Positions 45,702 through 54,324 of a stretch of 64,000 nucleotides of DNA are shown here, piece by piece. The stretch comes from Diplocloster modestus (GTDB lineage: Bacteria; Bacillota; Clostridia; Lachnospirales; Lachnospiraceae). Made by a program: the position numbers and the translations under genes. The stretch lies in NCBI RefSeq assembly GCF_019042245.1, contig NZ_JAHQCX010000012.1, positions 105,064 to 169,063 on the forward strand. The letters run 5' to 3'. The notes under the pieces are model-generated. The model was not told the origin of the DNA, ran no database searches, and saw only the letters and a list, made by a program, of their open reading frames with translations. The number at the start of each line of letters is the position of its first letter. Position 1 is the stretch's first letter.

Positions 45702-47573
45702 ATGAAAATTCGATCCCTAACCATACACAATTTTAAATCCATCCGGGATCTCAGGATTGAAGAGATCGAGAGCGCTATGATTGTGGTAGGGAAAAATAAT
45801 ACGGGAAAAACAGTTATTCTGGATGCGATACTGGCCATGGAGGGCTATTATCAGATCCGCCCCACAGATTTTGGAGACGGTATGGGAGCGATCGAAATCG
45901 GCGCCACGCTTGAGATCGCCGATGAAGATCTGGCAGAGCTGCATCAAAGAGGTGTGATCAGCCGATATAAAAGCTTCGACGCATGGCTCAGAGAATTCAG
46001 GAACCGGCTGCCGGCCTTTCAGTCTAATACGCTGTCTTTCATTTGTTCGATTCACAAGGACGGTAAAATCAGTTACAATGACGGGGTGCGCAAGAACAAT
46101 AAATATATTCCGATGCTGATCCCCAGGATTCATTATATCGATCACCGCAGGGAGCTGACGGGAATTCAGAATGATATATTCGTAGCCCAGACGCGCCAGG
46201 ATCTGGCAGGGCTTAGGGATAACCGCTGTGTGTTTGACGAATCCAGAAAATGCAGCCACTGTTTTAACTGCATCAATGTGATTAACCGGAAAGCGCCGGC
46301 GGATATTACCATAACGGAAACAGTCAGGCTGCTGGAGTATAAGCTTTTTCACCTGAATGTGGATGCCTTTGCGGCGCGCCTGAACCAGTATTTCCACAAA
46401 AACAGCGGCCGATCTCAGGATATCCGGTTTGAAATGAAGTTCAATATTGATGAACTGTTCCATATCGATACGCTGGTGATCAACAATGACCGGTATATGG
46501 AAGGTTCCATCGAGATGCTCAGCGAGGGGATTAAGAGTATCTATATCCTGTCGCTGCTGGAAGCCTATATAGATGATATGAATCCTATTTCTTCTATTAT
46601 AATGATCGAAGATCCGGAAAGCTATCTGCACCCGCAGCTCCAGAAGGTGGCCGGAGAAATTCTTTACCGTCTGTCCAAGAAAAATCAGATCATATTCTCG
46701 ACCCATTCCCCGAACCTGCTGTTTAACTTTACCAGCCGGCAGATAAAACAGGTGGTGCTGGACGAGAACTATTATACGACGATCCGGGAAAATGTGGATA
46801 TCGACGAGATCCTGGATGATCTGGGATATACGGCCAATGACCTGATGAACGTCAGCTTTGTCTTTATCGTGGAAGGCAAGCAGGATCGGAACCGCCTGCC
46901 CCTTCTGCTGGAAAAATATTATTCTGAAATCTATGATGAGGACGGTATGCTGCAGCGGATCAGCATCATTCCGACCAACAGCTGCACGAATATAAAAACC
47001 TATGCGAATCTGAAATACATCAACAAGCTTTACTTAAAAGACCAGTTTTTGATGATTCGTGACAGTGATGGTAAGAATCCCAAATATCTGGTGAAACAGC
47101 TCTGCAGCTATTATGGCGCCAGAGCGAAAGAGGAAGGCGGTGACAGCGTTCCCAGAGTTCAGCCCCGCAATGTTCTGGTTCTGAGATATTATTCATTTGA
47201 GAATTATTTTCTGGAACCCGCTGTCATGGCCAAAATCGGTGTGATCCAGTCAGAAGAGGAATTTTTCAACATTCTGTATGCGAAATACAAGGCCTATCTG
47301 TATAAAGTCCCCAGTATGAAACGCATGGTGAAAGTGACCGGGGCCAGGATTAATTCCAAGGAAGACCTGAAAAATCATATGGAAGCGGTTAAAATATATG
47401 TCCGGGGCCATAATCTCTATGATATTTTCTACGGCCGGTACAGAGGAGACGCGGAGACAGAGATTTTAAAAAAATATATCGACGCGGCTCCCCGTGAAAC
47501 TTTCCAGGATATCCTGCAGGCGATTGACAACTTTGTTTACTTTCAAAATAGAAAAAAAGAGGATGGTCAATAG
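45702..47573 (+). CDS. OLD-family ATPase/TOPRIM nuclease with a Cys cluster
   Basis: A 623-residue protein. An ABC-type ATPase has Walker A GKNNTGKT (residues 30-37), Walker B IIMIEDPES (about 299-307) and FSTHSPNLL. A TOPRIM domain follows with the metal-binding Glu391 in VEGKQD and DSD at 454-456. An insertion in the ATPase carries Cys176, Cys184, Cys187 and Cys190, a probable zinc site. OLD-family nucleases act in repair or phage defence. No UvrD-type helicase partner (as in Gabija) or reverse transcriptase is adjacent, so it is a stand-alone class 1-like member. It converges with the SDR gene. Confidence 0.82.
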   Translation: MKIRSLTIHNFKSIRDLRIEEIESAMIVVGKNNTGKTVILDAILAMEGYYQIRPTDFGDGMGAIEIGATLEIADEDLAELHQRGVISRYKSFDAWLREFRNRLPAFQSNTLSFICSIHKDGKISYNDGVRKNNKYIPMLIPRIHYIDHRRELTGIQNDIFVAQTRQDLAGLRDNRCVFDESRKCSHCFNCINVINRKAPADITITETVRLLEYKLFHLNVDAFAARLNQYFHKNSGRSQDIRFEMKFNIDELFHIDTLVINNDRYMEGSIEMLSEGIKSIYILSLLEAYIDDMNPISSIIMIEDPESYLHPQLQKVAGEILYRLSKKNQIIFSTHSPNLLFNFTSRQIKQVVLDENYYTTIRENVDIDEILDDLGYTANDLMNVSFVFIVEGKQDRNRLPLLLEKYYSEIYDEDGMLQRISIIPTNSCTNIKTYANLKYINKLYLKDQFLMIRDSDGKNPKYLVKQLCSYYGARAKEEGGDSVPRVQPRNVLVLRYYSFENYFLEPAVMAKIGVIQSEEEFFNILYAKYKAYLYKVPSMKRMVKVTGARINSKEDLKNHMEAVKIYVRGHNLYDIFYGRYRGDAETEILKKYIDAAPRETFQDILQAIDNFVYFQNRKKEDGQ

Positions 47574-47583
47574 CTGCCGCCAA

Positions 47584-48423
47584 TTACCAGGCGGTAAAGC
47601 CGCCATCGATGACCAGATTATGTCCGACCATGTAATCGGAAGCGGGCGCGCAGGCAAAGAGAACAGCTCCTTTCAGATCCTTTGCATCATCACCCATACA
47701 GCCTAAAGGTGTTTCGTATGAATAGCTGTCAATGAAGGCTTGGGGCTGGGAACGCTTAAAGCCGCCCGGTGACAGACAGTTTACGCGTATTCCGTAGGGA
47801 GCCAGTACGACTGCGATGCCGCGCGTAAAATTGATCACGGCTCCCTTGCATGCCATGTAATCCGGTACTGTGGGTGAGAGCCCCGTATTTTGATAAAGCC
47901 GCAGATCACGCCCCCGGATTCCGTCGATTGAAGCTATATTTACGATCTTACCGTAACCCTGTTTTTTCATGATGGGAGACGCAGCGCGACAGCCTAAGAA
48001 TACGCCGGTAAGCATGACATCCAGCGAATATTGCCATTCCTCCAGTGGACGTTCATCCAAAAAATCCATTGCAGGGTCGCAGAACGAGGAGGACGGCGAA
48101 ACCGTAACTTTGCGGCCGCCTGCGTTGTTGACCAGTACATCCAGTTTTTGATACTTGATTTGTATCGTATTCATCGCAGACTTCCACGAATTCTCATCAG
48201 ATACTTCCAGGGACAGCCCCCGGCATGGATTGCCTGTCTGTGCCTGAAGCTTATCTGCGGCGGCCTGTGCTTTGCGCTCATTCCGCGATGTAAGAATCAC
48301 GGTAGCTCCTGCCTCGGAGAGCGCTTCACCGGCCTGCCATCCCAGACCCTGAACGCCGCCGGTTACAAGTGCAATCCTGCCGTTCATGTCAAATAAAGAT
48401 GTTACATGGTTCGTGGTTAACAT
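47584..48423 (-). CDS. Short-chain dehydrogenase/reductase
   Basis: A 279-residue NAD(P)-dependent oxidoreductase with the cofactor motif TGGVQGLGWQAG, NNAG, the catalytic Ser in NIASIDG, and Tyr-x3-Lys in YMACKGAV. It ends with the common SDR C-terminus MVGHNLVIDGGFTAW. The likely substrate is a hydroxy or keto acid used by the neighbouring cluster, but this is inference. AGGAGGGGGG precedes the ATG at 48423. It is the last gene of the minus-strand transporter operon. Confidence 0.9.
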   Translation of the reverse strand: MLTTNHVTSLFDMNGRIALVTGGVQGLGWQAGEALSEAGATVILTSRNERKAQAAADKLQAQTGNPCRGLSLEVSDENSWKSAMNTIQIKYQKLDVLVNNAGGRKVTVSPSSSFCDPAMDFLDERPLEEWQYSLDVMLTGVFLGCRAASPIMKKQGYGKIVNIASIDGIRGRDLRLYQNTGLSPTVPDYMACKGAVINFTRGIAVVLAPYGIRVNCLSPGGFKRSQPQAFIDSYSYETPLGCMGDDAKDLKGAVLFACAPASDYMVGHNLVIDGGFTAW

Positions 48424-48437
48424 AGTCCCCCCTCCTC

Positions 48438-49142
48438 TTACATTCCAAGGTAAAAAGCTTTCAGTTCCCATTCCCGCAGTTCTTTTGCCGTACCGGACAT
48501 TACGACATGCCCCTCTGAAAATACGTAGACATAATCTGCTACTTCCAGAGCCAATTTTACATTCTGATCAACCAGAAGAATGGAAATTCCTTTTTCCGTA
48601 TGCAGCCGCTGAATCAAAGCATAGATCTCCTGGCTGATTTTTGGAGATAGCGCCGCAGAAGGTTCGTCTAAAATCAGCATTTTCGGGCTGGACATTAGAC
48701 CCCGGCCGATGCTCAGCATCTGCTGTTCTCCGCCGCTTAGCAGGCCGGAAGGGCTGTTCATTCTTTCTTTTAGACGAGGGAGAAAATCGAATACCTCGGT
48801 CATGTTTCTGCTTACTGTTCTTTTATCAGAAATCGTATATGCTCCAAGAAGCAGATTTTCCTCTACCGTCATAGAAGGAAAAACATCTTTGTTCTGAGTT
48901 ACATAAGTGATGCCGCTTCGGACGATTTCCTGGGGGCGTTTCCCGCCGGTGGAGATTCCATTGAATTCCACGGTTCCGCCGGAAGGCTTTAACAGGCCAG
49001 TTATTACTTTTAGGGTGGTACTTTTTCCGCAGCCATTACTTCCAAGAATGACGGTTATCTGATTTTCTTTCGCTTGAAAGGTGATGCCATTCAAAATCTG
49101 TAGTTTTCCATAACCAGCTGTAATATTTGTAAGTTTCAGCAT
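48438..49142 (-). CDS. livF: LIV-type ABC transporter ATPase, LivF-like
   Basis: A 234-residue ATPase with Walker A GSNGCGKST, signature LLSGGEQQM, and Walker B MLILDEPSAAL. It is one of two ATPases of a branched-chain-amino-acid-type importer encoded by the next four genes. The gene order livF, livG, livM, livH, livJ read from left to right on the minus strand is standard. The transported substrate may not be an amino acid, as the class also takes up amides and aromatic acids. Confidence 0.92.
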   Translation of the reverse strand: MLKLTNITAGYGKLQILNGITFQAKENQITVILGSNGCGKSTTLKVITGLLKPSGGTVEFNGISTGGKRPQEIVRSGITYVTQNKDVFPSMTVEENLLLGAYTISDKRTVSRNMTEVFDFLPRLKERMNSPSGLLSGGEQQMLSIGRGLMSSPKMLILDEPSAALSPKISQEIYALIQRLHTEKGISILLVDQNVKLALEVADYVYVFSEGHVVMSGTAKELREWELKAFYLGM

Positions 49143-49157
49143 TTGCCATCCTCCCTT

Positions 49158-49916
49158 CTAGGCTTTTCCCAAATAAGCTTCAATCACATCCGGGTTTTCG
49201 ACCACTTCGCCAGGAGTTCCTTCGCATATCAAACGGCCATAATCCAAAGCTGTGATCCGGTCACATACCCGCAGTACCACATCCATGATATGCTCTACCA
49301 TTAAAACGGTGATGTTCAGGTCATTGCGGAAATACTGAAGGAGCCGCACCAGTTTTTCGACATTTTCCGGGTCCAATCCAGCGACGCATTCATCCAATAG
49401 CAGAAGCCGGGGCTTGCTGATTATGGCCAGTCCAAGCTGCAGCATCCGCCGCTGTCCGACGGAGATTCCATCGGTCGGATTATTCGCTTTGCGCTCCAGA
49501 CCTATCATTTTCAGGACCTCATAGGCCTGTTCACGCATTTCGGCTTCCTGCTTATTCATGCGGGGAGTAGACAAAAAATCGTCAATGATCGTAGTTTTCT
49601 CCCTGGGCGTCATGGCCAGCATCAGGTTCTCGAGCACAGTCAGGCTGGGAAATACCCTTAAAAGCTGAAAGGTTCTTGCTATTCCCAGCTTTGCCAGCTG
49701 ATGGGAACGCAGAGGAATGATGTTGTTTCCTGCAAACCGGATTTCACCGGCTGACGGAGTATAGATGCGTGAGATTACATTAAATAAAGTGGTCTTTCCG
49801 GAGCCGTTCGGACCAATCACACCATGTATGGAATGCTCTTTTACGCCAAAGGAGATGTCATCCAACACGGCCAAAGTTCCGAATTTCATTGTAATCCGGT
49901 CTATTTCCAGAATCAT
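49158..49916 (-). CDS. livG: LIV-type ABC transporter ATPase, LivG-like
   Basis: A 252-residue ATPase with Walker A GPNGSGKTT, a shortened signature ISVGQRRML, and Walker B LLLLDECVAGLDP followed by the His switch VEHIM. It pairs with LivF. Its start overlaps the livM stop by four bases, so the two are translationally coupled. Confidence 0.92.
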   Translation of the reverse strand: MILEIDRITMKFGTLAVLDDISFGVKEHSIHGVIGPNGSGKTTLFNVISRIYTPSAGEIRFAGNNIIPLRSHQLAKLGIARTFQLLRVFPSLTVLENLMLAMTPREKTTIIDDFLSTPRMNKQEAEMREQAYEVLKMIGLERKANNPTDGISVGQRRMLQLGLAIISKPRLLLLDECVAGLDPENVEKLVRLLQYFRNDLNITVLMVEHIMDVVLRVCDRITALDYGRLICEGTPGEVVENPDVIEAYLGKA

Positions 49917-50974
49917 TCCGAGTCACCTCCTGTTGTATGTGCTTCCGATTCTAAGCGGCGTTTTTCTAACAGATGCGTTTTGCGGATGATCCGCTGTTGA
50001 TATCTGTGTACGACTGTGCCTACAACACCCCGCCGCAGAACAAGAATAATAAATATCATGATTAAGCCGGCAGCCAGACTCTGGTATTGCCCGTAGGTTC
50101 GCGTCAGCTCATAGAAAACAGTAACCATAATGGCTCCGACAAGCGCCCCCCACTGACTGCCCAGTCCGCCCAAAACGATCATTAGTAAGAATTTTACCTG
50201 CAGACCCTGTACATAGGTGGTGGGGTTAACATAATTGACGTAACAGGCATAAACACAGCCTCCCAACCCGCCTAAAATACCACTTACACAGAAGGCAAAC
50301 ATTTTTGATTTTGTTACGTTAATCCCCATGACACTGGAGGCGATGGCGTCATCCTTGATTGCTTTGAATCTTCGGCCCTGCCTGGAATGCATCAAATTAT
50401 TGACGATGACCAGGGTGATAAGAGCCAGAATCATGATAAAAAAATAGCACTGGCTTTTGGTCGTCATATCGAAGCCGAAGACGGATAGTTTCCCGATGCG
50501 CATAATACCCGTGGCCCTGCCGGCCCAGCTGGCATTGTTGATAATCAGACGGACGGATTCGCCGAATGCCAGAGTGCAAAGGGCCAGATAGGGCCCTTCT
50601 ATGCGAAGTGCCAGAAAACCGACACACAGACCTGCGGCAGAACAGACCAGACACGTAATCAATACGCAGAACCAAAAATCAAGTCCCAGACGTGTGGTGA
50701 CCAGCGCCGCTGTATAAGAGCCTACACAGAAAAAACCATATTGTCCCATATTGATCTGGCCAGAAGCACCGGTGACAACATACATGCCTAAGGCTACGAT
50801 GATGTTGATTCCAATCATACATCCGATATGTATCAAATAGTCGTTAGGAAAAAGTATGGGAAAAACAATCACGATACAGATGGTCAGCAGAAGGGCGATT
50901 TTTTCAGCTTTGTGCTGAATGGTAATTCCCTCTTTTTTTTCACTGCCGCCTATCCTGAGTAATGGAATTTTCAT
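49913..50974 (-). CDS. livM: LIV-type ABC transporter permease, LivM-like
   Basis: A 353-residue permease with about nine hydrophobic helices and the LivM-type motif GASGQINMGQYGFFCVG plus the EAA-like loop region GVNVTKSKMF-like segment near residue 215. It forms the membrane pore with LivH. The ATG at 50974 is chosen because GAGGTG lies five bases upstream; an in-frame start at 50986 overlaps that site. Confidence 0.92.
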   Translation of the reverse strand: MKIPLLRIGGSEKKEGITIQHKAEKIALLLTICIVIVFPILFPNDYLIHIGCMIGINIIVALGMYVVTGASGQINMGQYGFFCVGSYTAALVTTRLGLDFWFCVLITCLVCSAAGLCVGFLALRIEGPYLALCTLAFGESVRLIINNASWAGRATGIMRIGKLSVFGFDMTTKSQCYFFIMILALITLVIVNNLMHSRQGRRFKAIKDDAIASSVMGINVTKSKMFAFCVSGILGGLGGCVYACYVNYVNPTTYVQGLQVKFLLMIVLGGLGSQWGALVGAIMVTVFYELTRTYGQYQSLAAGLIMIFIILVLRRGVVGTVVHRYQQRIIRKTHLLEKRRLESEAHTTGGDSE

Positions 50975-51002
50975 GTCACACCTCACTTTATCTAAAGTCC
51001 GG

Positions 51003-51896
51003 TTAAGCCTTTTGTGCTGTTTTCATTTTAAACAGTCCGCTGGGCCTGATCAGAAGTACCAATACCATGATGGCATAACTGATCACATCTTTATACTGGG
51101 CGCCGATCAAATATCCCCCGACACTCTCCACGATACCGATCATCAACCCGCCCAGCATCGCTCCGAAGACGTTACCCATCCCGCCGATCACTGCCGAACA
51201 GAAGGCTTTTAGCAGCATGGTCGCTGCCATATCATAGCGCACATAGGTGAGCTGTGCACCGAGCACGCCTGCGACGGAACTGAAAAATGCGGCCATACAA
51301 AAGGCCAGTGCCATTACAGCGCCCACGTGTATTCCCATGATGGATGATAATTCTTTGTTGTAGGATACGGCCCGCATAGCCAATCCGATTTTCGTTTTTT
51401 TAAACAGAAAACCCAACAGGCACATGAGGACGATGCCAACTGCCATAATAATGAAATAGACCGGCTGTAAAGTCATGGAGCCCAACGAGATCCCTGATCC
51501 AAAAGAAGCGTTATAGGATTGGGACACGACACCCCAGGCGACCCAGTATGAATTCTGCAAAATATTAGCCATCCCAAAACCGGCCACCACAAAAGTAAGT
51601 CCCCGGACAGAAAATCCACCGCTTATTTTCAGAATCGGATTATAGATTGTCTTAAGCAGAAGATACGCAAAGGCCGCTGTGCCTGCTGCTGCAAGGATCA
51701 TAGCCGGTATAAACGGAATATGAAAGCGGAACAAAATTAATCCGAGAAAAGCCCCCATTGTATACAATTCTCCCTGGGCAAAATGGATAATATCCAAAGA
51801 GGCATAAATCAACGATACGGATAAAGCAAGCAAACCATAGAGTACGCCGATAGAGATACCCACAATCAGTAAATCAAATAACATAGTTGGTCCCAT
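51003..51896 (-). CDS. livH: LIV-type ABC transporter permease, LivH-like
   Basis: A 297-residue permease with about eight helices and the LivH-type N-terminus GISIGVLYGLLALSVSLIYA and IIHFAQGELYTMGAF. It partners LivM. GGAAAGGAG precedes the ATG. It lies between livM and the binding-protein gene. Confidence 0.93.
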   Translation of the reverse strand: MGPTMLFDLLIVGISIGVLYGLLALSVSLIYASLDIIHFAQGELYTMGAFLGLILFRFHIPFIPAMILAAAGTAAFAYLLLKTIYNPILKISGGFSVRGLTFVVAGFGMANILQNSYWVAWGVVSQSYNASFGSGISLGSMTLQPVYFIIMAVGIVLMCLLGFLFKKTKIGLAMRAVSYNKELSSIMGIHVGAVMALAFCMAAFFSSVAGVLGAQLTYVRYDMAATMLLKAFCSAVIGGMGNVFGAMLGGLMIGIVESVGGYLIGAQYKDVISYAIMVLVLLIRPSGLFKMKTAQKA

Positions 51897-51979
51897 AAGT
51901 GTCTCCTTTCCCGATCGATCCTTCCTTTATGACCCGGCAGGTTTGAAGCTGCCGGGTCCTCTCTGTAATGAATGGAGCT

Positions 51980-53266
51980 TTATTTCGCCGCTTTGAGCAG
52001 GTTATAGGTATAATCTGCCTGCATCTGCCAGATCGCACAGCTGGTTTTGGCATCTTTATCCAGTTGTGTGGCGTCCGGTCCATAATTTACCGTACCGGTC
52101 AAATTGGGAAACCCCTGAATACCTGACAGGGCATCGCGTATTGCTAAGCGGTCGCTTTCCAGTGTGTCATCTGTGAGGCCGAGTTCCAGGCCTGTCAGCG
52201 CGTGGGTAACCGTATTTACGCAGTCATAGGCAAGGGCGGAATTGGCGTCAGGCGCGGTGAGCTGCTCAGCATAATCTGCCATGAACTTTTTGGAACCGTC
52301 GTCCGTGGCAGTAGCGCTCCAGGGACTGGCGATGATGACACCTTCGCAGGAAGCGCCTGCTACCGATGAATAGTCTGCCGAAGTCATTGCGTTATATCCG
52401 GCGAAGGGCATATCGGCCGGAATACCCACTTCCAGCCTTTGGGAAGTAATCAGCCCGATCTCAGCTTCATGCCCGGCGATCACGAGGATCTCGGCGTCAG
52501 AGTTTTTGATATTCAAAAGTTGACTTTTAAAGTCAATATCGCCTTCATTAAACATCTCTTCCAGATAGATATCCTGATCGTAATTCTCCTTCATATAACC
52601 GACGAAATCATCAAACTGCCCCTGTCCCTGGGAGTCGGTACTGTGAATAAAAGCGATTTTTTTCATCCCAAGATCTTCGCAGATATAGTCACAGAGAGAA
52701 TAAGATTGATAACAATCCGCAACGGAATTTCGGAAAAACCATTCATTCGCGTAATCCTTGGTGATCGAGGTGTTCGTAGACTGAGGGGTGATAACCGGTA
52801 TCTTGCTCTGAGCGGCCAGATCTATGACCGCCAATGCGTTTGTGGAAGTCGTGGGGCCGATAATAAGCAGTACTTTATCTTCAGAGACCATACGGTTAAA
52901 TTCATTAACCGCTGTCTCGGCATTCCCCTCCGTATCATAAAAGACTACCTCTACGGTATGACCGTCAATACCGCCTGCTTTGTTAAGATCATCGAATTGT
53001 TTGGTCATGACGGCCCGCATCTGAGCACCGGTGCTATCGTTATAACGCATAAATACACCTAATTTGTAGGATAAACCGGTTGCTTCGGCGGAAGACGTTT
53101 CGCCGGAAGGAGAAGACGCAGGCTCCTGAGCCTGGATCGGTGTAGAAGTTTCACCGGAACTTTGGTCGGAAGAAGTATCAGTTCCCCGGCTGGTGTTTAA
53201 ACTGCACCCTGCACATAGAATAATTGTCAGTAACAAAGCGGAAATGGTCAACAAACCCTTTTTCAT
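51980..53266 (-). CDS. livJ: LIV-type periplasmic-binding-fold lipoprotein
   Basis: A 428-residue substrate-binding protein. The lipoprotein signal ends in ILCAGC, so the mature protein is tethered by Cys outside the membrane; a Ser/Thr-rich linker (about 25-60) follows. The binding fold starts with YKLGVFMRYNDSTGAQM and has the usual IIGPTTSTNALAV. It delivers substrate to LivHM. The ATG at 53266 has AAGGAG nine bases upstream. It is separated from the aldolase gene by a palindromic repeat at 53303-53407, so it may be transcribed from upstream or separately. Confidence 0.9.
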   Translation of the reverse strand: MKKGLLTISALLLTIILCAGCSLNTSRGTDTSSDQSSGETSTPIQAQEPASSPSGETSSAEATGLSYKLGVFMRYNDSTGAQMRAVMTKQFDDLNKAGGIDGHTVEVVFYDTEGNAETAVNEFNRMVSEDKVLLIIGPTTSTNALAVIDLAAQSKIPVITPQSTNTSITKDYANEWFFRNSVADCYQSYSLCDYICEDLGMKKIAFIHSTDSQGQGQFDDFVGYMKENYDQDIYLEEMFNEGDIDFKSQLLNIKNSDAEILVIAGHEAEIGLITSQRLEVGIPADMPFAGYNAMTSADYSSVAGASCEGVIIASPWSATATDDGSKKFMADYAEQLTAPDANSALAYDCVNTVTHALTGLELGLTDDTLESDRLAIRDALSGIQGFPNLTGTVNYGPDATQLDKDAKTSCAIWQMQADYTYNLLKAAK

Positions 53267-53302
53267 ATCATATTTCTCCTTTCTCATCTGTTCAGCACTG
53301 CT

Positions 53303-53407
53303 ATTTTTTATAGCTATGAGCACTTAATGCCCGTTTTTTGGGCATTTACGTGCGATGCATGAAAAATAGTCAGCGAGGTTTTTTCGAGCGCTACTATTTT
53401 TTATCGC
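53303..53407. repeat. Palindromic dispersed repeat, copy 2
   Basis: These 105 bases are the reverse complement of 26158-26262 with only a few differences. The right edge provides the TAA stop of the aldolase gene (53403-53401) and the left side reaches to within 40 bases of the livJ start. The core can fold as AATAGTAGCG/CGCTGACTATT and so may also act as a terminator or processing site between aldolase and livJ. Confidence 0.85.
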
Positions 53408-54189
53408 TCTTGATAACGATCCAGAACCTTTTCTTTTATGTCTCTTAATGACTGCTGAAGGATAATAATCTCACTGGCCAGCGTTACCATACGGACTCCC
53501 ATGTTCAGCAGATTATCGATTGCCTCATAGGTGGGAGGATTGGCTACCAGCATCACTTCGATTCCCTTCCTGGCGGTTTTTTCCATCAGCATATCCAATC
53601 CTTTTCGTACCTGAGGATGATCGATTTTATAGAGCTTGGTGATATTGAGCGACATGGCATAATCCGCAGGTCCGAAGCAGATCGCGTCGATTCCCTCCAC
53701 TTCCAGAATGTCATCGATGTTATCGATGAACTCATAATCCTCGCACATGGGAATTACCAGCTGCTTTTCGTGACAGTGATTCATATAGGTAACCGGATCA
53801 TATCCGTATCCGCCGTATCTGGCGGCATGTACACCACAGTCATAGCCGCGATGCCCCAGCGGAGGAAATTTTGCCCCTGCGATCATGGTCTCCACGTCCT
53901 GTCTTGTTTTACAATGGGGACAAATGATTCCTGCCGCTCCGATTTCCAATGCTTTTCTTATCTCGATCTCATCGGGCCGTGTTGTCCGGATCAGCGGGGC
54001 TATACCGGCGTTTTCAGAAGCCAGGACTACTTCGCGCAGTCCTGTAACCTCACAGGGCGTGTGTTCGGCATCAATAAACAGATAATCCATTCCATAAGCA
54101 CCGATTACCTCTGCCATAACGGAGCTCATACTGGTCAGTGTGGTTCCAAATACCGGTCTGGTTTTTAAAAGTTGTTTTAAATCTTTCAT
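53401..54189 (-). CDS. HpcH/HpaI-family aldolase (first copy)
   Basis: A 262-residue class II aldolase-like protein of the HpcH/HpaI (2-keto-3-deoxy-glucarate or 2,4-dihydroxyhept-2-ene-dioate) family. Visible motifs are DYLFIDAEHTP near residue 40, an Arg-bearing GHRGYDCGVHAARYGG, and ICFGPADYAMSLNI near 175. Such enzymes split 2-keto-3-deoxy acids into pyruvate and an aldehyde. The start at 54189 has GGAGGAAAAT upstream. The stop codon is inside a dispersed repeat, so the natural C-terminus may have been altered. Confidence 0.85.
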   Translation of the reverse strand: MKDLKQLLKTRPVFGTTLTSMSSVMAEVIGAYGMDYLFIDAEHTPCEVTGLREVVLASENAGIAPLIRTTRPDEIEIRKALEIGAAGIICPHCKTRQDVETMIAGAKFPPLGHRGYDCGVHAARYGGYGYDPVTYMNHCHEKQLVIPMCEDYEFIDNIDDILEVEGIDAICFGPADYAMSLNITKLYKIDHPQVRKGLDMLMEKTARKGIEVMLVANPPTYEAIDNLLNMGVRMVTLASEIIILQQSLRDIKEKVLDRYQER

Positions 54190-54192
54190 ATT

Positions 54193-54316
54193 TTCCTCCA
54201 TGCGTGCGTTTTTCCGCACATATAGGTATGGGTGAACATCCTTTTGTTCAACCGTTCCTCCATGCGTGCGTTTTCCCGCACATATAGGTATGGGTGAACA
54301 TCCTCTTGTTCAACCG
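54193..54316. repeat. 62-bp tandem duplication between the aldolase genes
   Basis: Two near-identical 62-bp copies (54193-54254 and 54255-54316). Each includes, on the minus strand, a GTGCG/CGCAC hairpin, a TGAACA/TGTTCA inverted repeat, and a GGAGGAA ribosome site. The copy nearest the downstream aldolase gene provides its ribosome site. Confidence 0.88.
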
Positions 54317-54324
54317 TTCCTCTG

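Noticed and set aside
45717..46706. A 329-codon minus-strand frame inside the OLD-type gene
   Set aside because: It lies opposite the ATPase domain, whose Walker motifs and Cys cluster fix the coding strand; no start signal was seen.
45702..47573. Gabija-type defence system
   Set aside because: The GajA-like architecture is present, but no UvrD/GajB-like helicase gene is adjacent on either side, so the system label is not supported.
54193..54316. CRISPR-like or phage-like repeat pair
   Set aside because: It is a plain head-to-tail 62-bp duplication with no unique spacer between copies.
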